A stretch of DNA of 10,150 nucleotides from JBBKXP01 sp038251315 (GCA_038251315.1 JBBSBK010000113.1:1-10150); one strand, 5' to 3'. Positions 1 to 7,971 are shown, numbered from the stretch's first letter. The notes: generated by a model from the letters alone, not told the origin. Numbers and translations: made by a program.

Positions 1-247
1 AGTCGGCGTGGCCGGGGCAATCGACGTGGGCATAGTGACGTGCCGGGGTTTCGTATTCGACGTGCGCGGTCGAGATTGTGATGCCACGGGCCTTTTCTTC
101 AGGCGCCGCGTCGATCTGGTCATACGACTTGAAGTCACCGAAATACTTGGTGATCGCCGCCGTCAACGTCGTCTTGCCGTGGTCAACGTGACCGATCGTC
201 CCGATGTTCACGTGCGGTTTGTTGCGTTCGAATTTTGCCTTGGCCAT
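1..247 (-). CDS. tuf: Elongation factor Tu, N-terminal 82 codons (partial)
   Basis: EF-Tu is the GTPase that delivers aminoacyl-tRNA to the ribosomal A site in the cytoplasm. Only the start of the G domain is here; the gene runs off the left edge. The ATG at 247-245 opens the standard N-terminus MAKAKFERNKPHVNIGTIGH. The P-loop GHVDHGKT is at residues 19-26, the switch I/G2 segment RGITIS at 54-59, and the G3 start DCPGHAD at 76-82. A strong Shine-Dalgarno (AAGGAG, minus strand, 254-259) lies six bases before the ATG and fixes the start. It is the last visible gene of the str operon, 84 bp after fusA. Many proteobacteria carry a second tuf copy, and this window cannot show whether one exists. 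The family call is certain; only the extent is limited. Confidence 0.98.
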   Translation of the reverse strand, partial: MAKAKFERNKPHVNIGTIGHVDHGKTTLTAAITKYFGDFKSYDQIDAAPEEKARGITISTAHVEYETPARHYAHVDCPGHAD

Positions 248-305
248 GATGGGCTCCTTGCTTTTGCTCTGTGGCGGAGTGGCCCCGCCCGATGGATCTG
301 GGTAA

Positions 306-324
306 GGCGGGTTTCGAACCCGCC
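306..324 (-). repeat. GC-rich hairpin in the fusA-tuf spacer
   Basis: A perfect inverted repeat, 8-bp stem (GGCGGGTT/AACCCGCC) with a 3-nt loop, sits 7 bp after the fusA stop. No T tract follows on the minus strand, so it does not look like an intrinsic terminator. It begins within the string GGTAAGG, which recurs before the related hairpin at 3255-3274. It may be an intercistronic stabiliser or processing site, or a copy of a small dispersed palindromic repeat. Confidence 0.6.
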
Positions 325-331
325 CCGCCGG

Positions 332-2455
<2,124 letters not shown>

Positions 2456-2477
2456 GTTCCGTTTCCTTTCGAGAGCC

Positions 2478-2711
2478 TCAGCCCTCTGCGTTCTTTAAGT
2501 CCAAACGACGTTCAATCAGGGCAATCCTACGCTCGAGCGAGGTGTAGTCAGCCTCGATCGATGACTAGGATCTAACTAATGCCCCAACGTGATCGTTCAG
2601 CGTATCCATCCTGCGCTCGACCCTGCCAAGACGTTCGTTCGTGCGGCCCTGTTCGGCGCGGATCGCCTTGAGGTGCTCGAGCATCAGGTCGAAGTTCAGG
2701 TCGTCAGCCAT
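2478..2711 (-). pseudogene. Small coiled-coil ORF interrupted by an in-frame TAG
   Basis: The frame opens with ATG at 2711-2709, only 7 bp after the rpsG stop, and reads MADDLNFDLMLEHLKAIRAE, then an arginine- and glutamate-rich helix, to a TAG at 2567-2565 (48 aa). Without a frame change it continues for 28 more codons (SSIEADYTSLERRIALIERR, then LDLKNAEG) to TGA at 2480-2478. The two halves share an xERRx heptad pattern, so the original product was probably one coiled-coil protein of about 76-77 aa. Small helical proteins with a -IERRLDL- end are common hypotheticals in alphaproteobacteria, usually of unknown function. Rare codons (TTA, AGA) and an AT-rich patch flank the stop, which suggests a scar or local decay. 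The Shine-Dalgarno (CAGGA) lies unusually close to the ATG. A truncated but expressed 48-aa peptide, or a sequencing error, cannot be excluded. Confidence 0.6.
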
Positions 2712-2718
2712 TTTCCTG

Positions 2719-3189
2719 TTACCAGCGGTAGTGGCTGAATGCTTTGTTCGCATCGGCCATCTTGTGAGTGTCTTCGCGTTTCTTGACCGCAGTGCCGCGG
2801 CCCTGAACGGCATCGACCAATTCACCGGCCAGACGTTCTTCCATCGTGTGTTCGTTACGCTTTTGCGCGGCGGCGATCAGCCAGCGGATCGCCAGCGCCT
2901 CGCGGCGTTCGGGGCGGACTTCGACGGGCACCTGATAGGTGGCACCACCGACGCGGCGCGACCGCACTTCGAGGTTCGGTTTGATGTTGTCGAGGCTTTC
3001 ATGGAACACCTCGACCGGGGACTTCTTCAGCTTGGCCTCGACCCGTTCGAACGCCGAATAGACGATGCGTTCGGCGACGGATTTCTTGCCGTCAACCATC
3101 AGGTTGTTCATGAATTTGGTCAGCACCTTGTCGCCATACTTGGCATCAGGCAGGACTTCGCGTTTTTCGGCGGCGTGGCGACGTGACAT
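2719..3189 (-). CDS. rpsG: 30S ribosomal protein S7
   Basis: S7 is a primary 16S rRNA-binding protein that nucleates assembly of the 30S head and contacts the E-site tRNA and mRNA exit. The 156-aa frame has the usual length and begins MSRRHAAEKREVLPDAKYGD. It contains the conserved core GGATYQVPVEVRPERREALA (residues 81-100) and ends in the basic tail ANKAFSHYRW. The start at 3189-3187 is supported by AGGA (minus strand, 3198-3201) seven bases upstream. It is the second gene of the str operon. In E. coli, S7 represses its own operon by binding the rpsL-rpsG spacer. The equivalent spacer here is 91 bp and holds two hairpins, but I cannot show that either is an S7 target. Confidence 0.98.
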   Translation of the reverse strand: MSRRHAAEKREVLPDAKYGDKVLTKFMNNLMVDGKKSVAERIVYSAFERVEAKLKKSPVEVFHESLDNIKPNLEVRSRRVGGATYQVPVEVRPERREALAIRWLIAAAQKRNEHTMEERLAGELVDAVQGRGTAVKKREDTHKMADANKAFSHYRW

Positions 3190-3216
3190 GGTCGGGTTCC
3201 TAATCTTCGGGGCGGG

Positions 3217-3234
3217 GATGGGTCGCGACCCATC
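3217..3234 (-). repeat. Perfect 18-bp palindrome in the rpsL-rpsG spacer
   Basis: GATGGGTCG/CGACCCATC is a perfect palindrome lying 28 bp upstream of the rpsG start codon. In RNA it would form a 7-bp stem with a tetraloop. No T tract follows. It resembles the hairpins at 3255-3274 and 306-324 (GGG, central TCGA/CGCG, CCC). Possible roles are translational control of rpsG, mRNA processing, or a small repeated element. Confidence 0.55.
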
Positions 3235-3254
3235 TTACATTACAAAGTGCGGTA

Positions 3255-3274
3255 AGGTGGGCCTCGACCCACCT
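3255..3274 (-). repeat. Hairpin just after the rpsL stop
   Basis: A 7-bp stem (AGGTGGG/CCCACCT) with a 6-nt loop begins 6 bp beyond the rpsL stop codon. With the adjoining GGTAAGG (3251-3257) it aligns with the fusA-tuf hairpin at 301-324. One stem pair is C-G there and T-A here, a compensatory change that favours a folded RNA. There is no T tract, so it is unlikely to be a terminator. Confidence 0.55.
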
Positions 3275-3280
3275 GCCTGC

Positions 3281-3652
3281 TTATTTCGGCTTTTTCGCAC
3301 CATACTTGGACCGGCGCTGTTTGCGGTTCTTGACGCCTTGGGTATCCAGAACACCGCGCAGGATGTGGTAGCGCACGCCGGGAAGGTCTTTGATACGACC
3401 GCCGCGGATCAGCACGACCGAGTGTTCCTGCAGGTTGTGGCTTTCACCGGGGATATAGCTGATGACCTCAAAGCCATTGGTCAGGCGCACTTTGGCGACT
3501 TTCCGCATGGCCGAGTTCGGCTTTTTCGGGGTCGTCGTATAGACGCGGGTGCAGACGCCGCGCTTTTGCGGGCATCCCTCGAGGTGCAGCGATTTGGAGC
3601 CGCGCACTTTGGGCTGGCGCGGTTTGCGGATCAGCTGTTGGATCGTGGGCAT
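3281..3652 (-). CDS. rpsL: 30S ribosomal protein S12
   Basis: S12 sits at the 30S decoding centre and affects accuracy and streptomycin response. The 123-aa frame is nearly the length of E. coli S12 (124 aa). It begins MPTIQQLIRKPRQPKVRGSK and carries the decoding loop TTPKKPNSAMRKV (residues 40-52) and PGESHNLQEHSVVLIRGGRI (68-87), then KDLPGVRYH from 88. Lys43 and Lys88, the classic streptomycin-resistance positions, are the sensitive type. Asp89, target of RimO methylthiolation in E. coli, is present. An in-frame ATG at 3661-3659 would add three residues. I prefer 3652 because the family starts MPTI and because AGGA (3663-3666) would nearly abut the upstream ATG. It is the first gene of the str operon, followed after 91 bp by rpsG. 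Confidence 0.97.
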   Translation of the reverse strand: MPTIQQLIRKPRQPKVRGSKSLHLEGCPQKRGVCTRVYTTTPKKPNSAMRKVAKVRLTNGFEVISYIPGESHNLQEHSVVLIRGGRIKDLPGVRYHILRGVLDTQGVKNRKQRRSKYGAKKPK

Positions 3653-3662
3653 AAGGGCCATT

Positions 3663-3666
3663 TCCT
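3663..3666 (-). promoter_or_regulatory. rpsL Shine-Dalgarno that decides the start
   Basis: AGGA on the minus strand lies 10 nt before the ATG at 3652 but only one base from the alternative ATG at 3661. The spacing and the conserved MPTIQQL start both support initiation at 3652. Confidence 0.6.
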
Positions 3667-3734
3667 ACTTTGTGATCGCAGCCTTTTCAGGGGCGACCAG
3701 TTACATTCACGCGCCCTGCACGTCTGCAAAGCAC

Positions 3735-3775
3735 AAAAAACCCGCAGTCGTTCCCTTACCGGAGGAACGGTGCGG
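3735..3775 (-). terminator. Intrinsic-terminator-like hairpin in the rpsL leader
   Basis: On the minus strand an outer CCGCA/TGCGG stem and an inner CGTTCC/GGAACG stem, separated by a small internal mismatch, close a 9-nt loop. The 3' arm is followed by a G and then T6 (3740-3735). This is the classic intrinsic terminator form. It lies about 85 nt before the rpsL start and downstream of the best promoter (3873-3901), so it would act as an attenuator of the str operon. Alternatively it ends leftward transcripts from the permease gene, in which case rpsL would need a promoter at 3667-3734, where I see only weak candidates. Confidence 0.7.
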
Positions 3776-3815
3776 TGGGCATCCAGAGGATCGGGGCAGT
3801 ATTAGCCCGGATCAT
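3756..3815 (-). CDS. Possible 19-aa leader peptide upstream of rpsL
   Basis: An ATG at 3815-3813 opens MIRANTAPILWMPTAPFLR, which stops with TAA at 3758-3756. The stop lies in the loop of the terminator-like hairpin, and the last codons make up its 5' arm. A ribosome finishing this peptide would block the hairpin, as in attenuators controlled by leader translation. Against it: no clear Shine-Dalgarno precedes the ATG (a GTG two codons upstream is also possible), no run of one amino acid is present, and a 20-codon frame can arise by chance. Confidence 0.3.
   Translation of the reverse strand: MIRANTAPILWMPTAPFLR
3789..3813 (-). other. Leader hairpin over the start of the small ORF
   Basis: GATCCGGGC and GCCCCGATC (minus strand) form a 9-bp stem with one mismatch around a 7-nt loop. 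Its 5' arm begins at the last base of the possible leader ATG. It could limit translation of the leader peptide or form part of a larger leader fold. Only base pairing supports it. Confidence 0.35.
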
Positions 3816-3859
3816 GACCACGTGATCTTTGATATCGGGCAAAAGGGAATACCCCCTGA

Positions 3860-3894
3860 CCCGGATGGGGGGCGTATATGCAGACTCATCCGGG
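3860..3894. promoter_or_regulatory. Inverted repeat across the str promoter
   Basis: CCCGGATG (3860-3867) and CATCCGGG (3887-3894) are perfect 8-bp inverted arms separated by 19 bp. One arm lies in the promoter spacer and the other near the expected start site, so they bracket the -10 box. This is where a repressor operator would lie, but it could also be chance in GC-rich DNA or an RNA or DNA hairpin. Confidence 0.3.
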
Positions 3895-3901
3895 GTGTCA
3901 A
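3873..3901 (-). promoter_or_regulatory. Predicted sigma-70-type promoter of the str operon
   Basis: A perfect -35 box TTGACA (minus strand, 3901-3896) is followed by a 17-bp spacer and a -10 box TATACG (3878-3873). Transcription would start near 3866, giving a leader of about 213 nt before rpsL. It is the only strong promoter-like pair I found between the permease stop (3923) and rpsL, and the orientation is right. Strength and use are inferred. Confidence 0.65.
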
Positions 3902-3922
3902 CAGGCGGTGAGGTGCCATTTT

Positions 3923-4813
3923 TCAGGCAGTCCGCGCCGCCCTGCGGCGCATTTGCCGTTCGCGGTAAAGCGTGAACAGGCCAGTCGCCACAACGATAAC
4001 CGCGCCCCACATGGTCAGGCCGTTGGGCCAGTCGCCAAAGACCAGATAGCCCAGGACCAGCGCCACCAGCAGACTGGTGTAGCGGAAGGGCGCGACAAAC
4101 CCGATCTCGCCCACCCGCATCGCCGCGACCGATGTGACATAACCGCCGATCACGAACAGCATTGCGCCGGTCAGCTGCATCGCCGCCAGCGGGCTGAGCG
4201 GGCGCCAGTCGACCGTCAGCGACCCGACCCCGGCAAAGATGGTGACGCCCGCCGCTGCAACCGTGGCGACCATCACCGACGGGACAGACCGCGAGGTGCG
4301 TCGCGCTGCAAGATCACGCACCGTGACGCAGAGCATCGACAGCAGGGCGAAAACCGAAAAGTGGGTGAACCCGTCACCGCCGGGCTGGACGATCAGGACC
4401 ACGCCGACGAAACCGAACAGGATGGCGATCAGGCGCTTCCAGCCCACCGCCTCGCCCAGAAACAATGCTCCGGCGAGGGTGATCGTCAGCGGCAGGGCCT
4501 GCATGATCGCGCTGACGTTGCCCAGCGGCATGTTGAATAGGGCAGTCAGAAAGAACCACGCCGCTGCCGCCTCGGCCGCAGTGCGGATCGCCATCAGGGT
4601 CCAATCGCGCCGCGCGATGTCGAAATTCAGCTGTCCCATGATGCGGGTCAGGATCAGCAGAATTCCGGTGGTGCCGATGCCGCGCAGGAACAGGGCCTGA
4701 AACAGCGGTAATTCATCGCTGAGCGATTTCAGGCAGGCGTCGCTGAAGGTGAAGGCGGCCATCGCCATCATCATGAAAAGCGCGCCGCGCATGTTGTCGG
4801 AAAGCCCACCCAT
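3923..4813 (-). CDS. EamA-family (DMT superfamily) membrane permease
   Basis: This is a 296-aa inner-membrane protein of the drug/metabolite transporter superfamily, whose members usually have ten membrane helices in two EamA repeats and move small metabolites. Hydrophobic segments cover most of the chain, starting at about residues 10-26. The first repeat ends with the family pattern PLTITLAGALFLGE, then FGFVGVVLIVQPG (residues 108-145). The second ends with YTSLLVALVLGYLVFGD, then GLFTLYRER (245-286). A basic C-terminal tail (RQMRRRAARTA) fits a cytoplasmic end. The ATG at 4813 has GGAG four bases upstream; Met8 is a weaker alternative. It is read leftward, 64 bp after the broken methyltransferase gene, with no promoter obvious between them. 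The substrate cannot be inferred. The superfamily call is firm. Confidence 0.88.
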   Translation of the reverse strand: MGGLSDNMRGALFMMMAMAAFTFSDACLKSLSDELPLFQALFLRGIGTTGILLILTRIMGQLNFDIARRDWTLMAIRTAAEAAAAWFFLTALFNMPLGNVSAIMQALPLTITLAGALFLGEAVGWKRLIAILFGFVGVVLIVQPGGDGFTHFSVFALLSMLCVTVRDLAARRTSRSVPSVMVATVAAAGVTIFAGVGSLTVDWRPLSPLAAMQLTGAMLFVIGGYVTSVAAMRVGEIGFVAPFRYTSLLVALVLGYLVFGDWPNGLTMWGAVIVVATGLFTLYRERQMRRRAARTA

Positions 4814-4877
4814 GCCGCTCCGGTATCAGGCGGTTCGTGGCGATGCCAGTGGGCGCAGGAAATCGCCGGAACGGGCG

Positions 4878-5787
4878 TCAATGGGTCAGCAACAGCCGGT
4901 CCGTCACCACTTCGCCCTCAAGGGTCTGGCCGCCCATCTGGAACCGCCGCAGCATGGACCGGCCACAGTTCACCGGCACATCGCGGACGAACAGGCCCGG
5001 CGGAACGTCATAGGCGCAGTGACTGCCGCCCGATTTCTTGGATCCGTCGAGGCTGAGCGCAACAAACACTCCACGAGTTTTGGCGATCCCGATCCGCCTG
5101 AAAAGTTCGTCCTGATCGAAACCCTGCGCACCATAACGAATCGCCTGGCTGTGACCGTAGGGCGGGTCGCAATAGACCACGTCGCCGGGGCGGGCGCGGT
5201 CAAGCGAATCGGCGTATTCGCGGTGAAAGAAGGTCGTGCCGCGCACCCGCTGCGCCCATGCATCGACCCGTCGTCCGAACGAAGTGGGGTGGACCGGCAC
5301 ATGCGCCCCGCAAGGCGTCGACATGTAGCCGTCGGCCTTGCGAAACCGGATGACGCCGCCGTAGGCCGCGCGGGTCAGGAACAGAAAGTCGGCGGCGTTG
5401 GCCTGCGTGTTATAACGTGCCATGATCTTTTCATACTGCACGACCCTGTCGCCACCCAAGGGCCTCGTGCCAGCGGTCGCGATACCAGCCTTTGACGATG
5501 TCGGGGTCACAGGCCAGCGCCTGCCAGATCTCGATCAACGGCTTGAAACTGTCGGCGGCTTCGGCCCTGACAGGCGCCAGCACCCCCAGAACCGCGCCGG
5601 AACCAATGAACGGTTCGTGGTAAATGCCGAACCTTTCGGGGAAGAACGCGATGATTTCATGCGCAAAACGTTGCTTGTTTCCGATCCACTTGAGCAGCTG
5701 GGTCTTGAACGGCATTGCCCCCGTCGTGCTGTCGACCTCTGCCTCTAAGTCAGGTTCTGATTCATCGGGCGCGATACGCATAACCAT
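4878..5787 (-). pseudogene. Dam-like (D12 class) DNA adenine methyltransferase, frameshifted
   Basis: The gene encodes a D12-class DNA N6-adenine methyltransferase split over two frames. The upstream frame (5787-5431) holds KTQLLKWIGNK and the S-adenosylmethionine motif FIGSGAV. The downstream frame (open 5510-4878) holds AADFLFLTRAAYGGVIRF, the catalytic VVYCDPPYG and a conserved end (GRSMLRRFQMGGQTLEGE, then VTDRLLLTH). Removing one base from the GGG at 5457-5455 joins them as HEAL-GGD-RVVQYEKI. Counted from the ATG at 5715 (MPFKTQLLKW), the joined protein is 278 aa, the length of E. coli Dam, with DPPY at 183-186. Starts at 5787 or 5781 would add an acidic N-terminus unlike the family. There is no restriction endonuclease beside it, so it was probably a solitary methyltransferase; its target is unknown. 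As written, the shifted frame ends soon after and lacks DPPY. A sequencing error is the main alternative. Confidence 0.85.
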
Positions 5788-5835
5788 TGCCTAGACCGAA
5801 ACTCCGATGGTGGAAAGATGGTCACGGCGCGTTCA

Positions 5836-5843
5836 GTTATAGT
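5836..5843. promoter_or_regulatory. Possible shared -10 region between divergent genes
   Basis: GTTATAGT reads as TATAGT on the plus strand and TATAAC on the minus strand, in the spacer between the divergent methyltransferase and membrane-protein genes. Neither direction has a good -35 box at 16-18 bp, so this is weak. If it is used rightward, the ATG at 5881 rather than 5818 would start the membrane protein. Confidence 0.2.
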
Positions 5844-5880
5844 CAGCGCGACGTTGATCGGGGTAGGGTGGCGCGTCATC

Positions 5881-6564
5881 ATGAAAGGCCGGATTCTGCC
5901 GCTGCTTCGCACCTCACGTCCGGCGCTAGTCATCGTCCTGCGCATCGCGCTGGCGCTTGCGGCGCTGATCGGGCTGATCCTTTTGGCCCGGATCGGTGTT
6001 GCGCGGCTGGAAGAAGCGATGTCGTTCAGCATTCTGCCCAAAAGCCCGCTGACCATCGGCCTCGCCATCGCTGCGGCGACGTTGTTCTATGTGATCTGCC
6101 TGTCCGTGCCCTATGTGCCGGGGGCGGAGATCGGGGTGTTCATGCTGGCGATGTTCGGGGCGCGGATTGCGCCGCTGATCTATGTCGCGACAGTGCTGTC
6201 GCTGTTGCTGGCCTATGGGATCGGGCGGCTGGTGCCGTTGGACACCGTCGCCGAGTGGCTGAACCGGGTGCGGTTGACCAAGGCAGGGGGGCTGGTCGCG
6301 CAGATGGCCGCGACGCCACCTGCCGACATCCCTGCCCTGCTGATGCCGCTGGACCAACCGCGGTTCTACGCCTTCTTTCTGCGGTTTCGCTTCCTTGCCC
6401 TGATGGTTCTGTTCAACCTGCCGGGCAACACCCTGGTCGGCGGCGGCGGCGGGATCGCCATGGTCGCGGGGCTCAGCCGGCTTTATGCCCCACTGCCCTA
6501 TGTGTTGTGCGTCATTGTTGCGGTATTGCCAGTACCGCTGGCAGTCTTTGTCATGGGCAAGTGA
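5881..6564 (+). CDS. DedA/VTT-like integral membrane protein
   Basis: From the ATG at 5881 this is a 227-aa polytopic inner-membrane protein. Hydrophobic segments lie at about residues 15-38, 56-78, 84-112, 163-180 and 203-224. A loop with PYVPGAEIG (77-85), a GIGR pair after the third segment, and FNLPGNTLVGGGGG (178-191) resemble the two re-entrant regions of the DedA/TVP38 (VTT) fold. Some members of that fold move lipid carriers such as undecaprenyl phosphate or phospholipids across the membrane. An in-frame ATG at 5818 would add 21 residues. I prefer 5881 because the hydrophobic pattern then starts with a basic leader (MKGRILPLLRTSR) and AGGGTGG precedes it, but this is unsettled. The glycosyltransferase gene follows after 44 bp, so the two are probably co-transcribed. 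Family membership is tentative; being a membrane protein is not. Confidence 0.6.
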   Translation: MKGRILPLLRTSRPALVIVLRIALALAALIGLILLARIGVARLEEAMSFSILPKSPLTIGLAIAAATLFYVICLSVPYVPGAEIGVFMLAMFGARIAPLIYVATVLSLLLAYGIGRLVPLDTVAEWLNRVRLTKAGGLVAQMAATPPADIPALLMPLDQPRFYAFFLRFRFLALMVLFNLPGNTLVGGGGGIAMVAGLSRLYAPLPYVLCVIVAVLPVPLAVFVMGK

Positions 6565-6608
6565 AACGATGGATGGACGACGGGCCAAGGGCGTGATTCA
6601 GATTGGCC

Positions 6609-7604
6609 ATGAGTGAAGTGCAAGAACGATTTCTGGTGTTTGCTGCGATGCGCAACGAGGGCCCGTTCATCGTCGAATGGGTTGCCTGGTATCGGATGCT
6701 GGGGTTCGAGGTTCTTGTAGCCACGAACGACTGCACCGATTCGTCGCCGCTGTTGCTGAACGCTTTTGCAGACGCGGGCTGGCTGACCCACATCACCCAC
6801 GAACCTGGCAGCAAGACACCGAAGCGGTCGGCCTATGCTGCCGCACAAGCGCATCCGCTGTTCGCAGCAGTCGACTGGGTCTTTATTTGTGACGTCGATG
6901 AGTTTCTGGTGCTGCACCGGGGCGACGGCACCATCCGGGGGTTTCTGGGCGACCATGCACGCGATTTTCTGGGGATGGCGTTTAACTGGCGCTGTTTTGG
7001 CAGTGGCAAATGGCGACGCTACCGCGACGGGCTGGTGCATCGGACGTTCCTGCGGGCGGCGCGCACGGCGTCGGGGCCCAACCGGCAGTTCAAGTCGATG
7101 TTCCGCGCCCCCGAAATGTTCCGGGAAATGAGCGATCACATGCCCGGCCGGTTCAAGGGAGTTTGGGGGGCGGAAACAAACCGGTGGGTCGATACGGACT
7201 TCAACACGATCCGGCATGTGTCGGATGCCGGGCAACGAATGGTCCGCCGGGTCGATTGCGACCAGATCAGGCACGACGCTGCGCAGCTCAACCACTATGT
7301 CGTGCGGTCTGACGAAAGCTATGCCTTGAAACGCGGCACTCCCAGCGCCAGTGCCCGGCGCGACCGCTATACTGAAGATTACCACCGGATGTTCAACCGA
7401 AACGACGTCTGGGATAGCTCGGCTGACCGTTACGAAGGGTCGTTCGACGCGCTGCATGCACAAGCGATGACGCTGCCGGGGGTGCGGCGGCTGCACCATC
7501 TGTGCTGCGCCGAATATGTCGAGCGGTTGTGCGCAGTGGCGGGAGTCGCGCCCGAGGATGACCCGCGCACACTGGACTATCTCAAAAAGGCGGCAGAGGC
7601 GTGA
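6609..7604 (+). CDS. Glycosyltransferase family 2-like protein
   Basis: This 331-aa soluble protein resembles the bacterial GT2-like group (Glyco_tranf_2_4 / GT92-like) that transfers sugars from nucleotide-sugar donors to surface polymers or glycans. The N-terminal strand FAAMRNEGPFIVEWVAWYR (11-29) and TNDCTD (39-44) match the donor-binding start. CDVDEF (94-99) supplies the DxD metal and nucleotide site. QLNHYVVRSDESYALKRG (226-243) matches the HY...S...K..G end block of this group. There is no signal peptide or membrane segment. The ATG at 6609 is chosen. A TTG at 6603 is possible, and an in-frame TGA at 6594 rules out anything longer. No clear Shine-Dalgarno is seen, which fits coupling to the gene 44 bp upstream. 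Its stop overlaps the next start by four bases. Donor and acceptor are unknown. Confidence 0.85.
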   Translation: MSEVQERFLVFAAMRNEGPFIVEWVAWYRMLGFEVLVATNDCTDSSPLLLNAFADAGWLTHITHEPGSKTPKRSAYAAAQAHPLFAAVDWVFICDVDEFLVLHRGDGTIRGFLGDHARDFLGMAFNWRCFGSGKWRRYRDGLVHRTFLRAARTASGPNRQFKSMFRAPEMFREMSDHMPGRFKGVWGAETNRWVDTDFNTIRHVSDAGQRMVRRVDCDQIRHDAAQLNHYVVRSDESYALKRGTPSASARRDRYTEDYHRMFNRNDVWDSSADRYEGSFDALHAQAMTLPGVRRLHHLCCAEYVERLCAVAGVAPEDDPRTLDYLKKAAEA

Positions 7605-7960
7605 CGCCGGTTTGTAGTCGGATCGTGATCTATACCAAACGGCCTGACGAAATGGCCGGGTTTTACGGTAGCCTGTTCGGCTATACGCGGCATCAGGACA
7701 CGGGCGACAGGTTTGTGGAACTGCGCCCACCCGGCGCGGGCCTGACCATCCTGCTGCATCCGGCGGCGCGGTCGCAAAAAGAAGGGCAGGCGTTGGTCAA
7801 GCCGGTGTTCGATATCGCCGATGTCGATGGGTTTTGCGCGTGGGCCGCCGCGCGTGGCATCGCGTTCGGGCCAGTTCACCACGCCGATGGCTACGCCTTT
7901 GCCAACGTCAAAGACCCGTCGAAAAATTCGGTCTCCGTGTCCAGCCGGGCGTTTCGCTAA
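7601..7960 (+). CDS. VOC-superfamily (glyoxalase/dioxygenase fold) protein
   Basis: A 119-aa protein with the paired beta-alpha-beta-beta-beta layout of the vicinal oxygen chelate fold, whose members include glyoxalases, extradiol dioxygenases and resistance proteins. The first unit runs RIVIYTKRPDEMAGFYGSLF (7-26) to FVELRPPGAGLTILLHP (38-54). The second runs VKPVFDIADVDGFCAWAAAR (66-85) to GYAFANVKDPSKNSVSVSSR (97-116). Glu40 is at a usual metal-ligand position, but the histidine often seen in the first strand is absent, so metal binding and activity are uncertain. The start is GTG at 7601, forming a GTGA overlap with the glycosyltransferase stop, which implies translational coupling. It is the last gene of the rightward set and ends 11 bp before a strong terminator. 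A link between its activity and the glycosyltransferase is not evident. Confidence 0.85.
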   Translation: MTPVCSRIVIYTKRPDEMAGFYGSLFGYTRHQDTGDRFVELRPPGAGLTILLHPAARSQKEGQALVKPVFDIADVDGFCAWAAARGIAFGPVHHADGYAFANVKDPSKNSVSVSSRAFR

Positions 7961-7971
7961 GGGCCTAACGC

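Noticed and set aside
306..324. Intrinsic terminator between fusA and tuf
   Set aside because: The stem is good but no T tract follows it on the minus strand, and tuf with its strong Shine-Dalgarno follows closely.
3281..3652. Streptomycin-resistance changes in S12
   Set aside because: Lys43 and Lys88 and the surrounding loops are of the ordinary sensitive type.
3667..3734. A promoter for rpsL downstream of the leader terminator
   Set aside because: The best pairing I could make (TTGCAG with TGTAAC, 18-bp spacer) is poor on both boxes compared with TTGACA-17-TATACG upstream. It stays possible and would change the attenuator reading.
3756..4010. An 84-aa minus-strand frame spanning the end of the permease gene and the rpsL promoter
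   Set aside because: It overlaps conserved permease codons in another frame and crosses the promoter. Only its last 19 codons, downstream of the predicted transcription start, could be translated from the str leader.
5431..5510. Programmed ribosomal frameshift in the methyltransferase gene
   Set aside because: The break lies at CTT-GGG-TGG, with no slippery heptamer, no stop codon at the shift site and no clear stimulatory hairpin. A one-base insertion or sequencing error explains it more simply.
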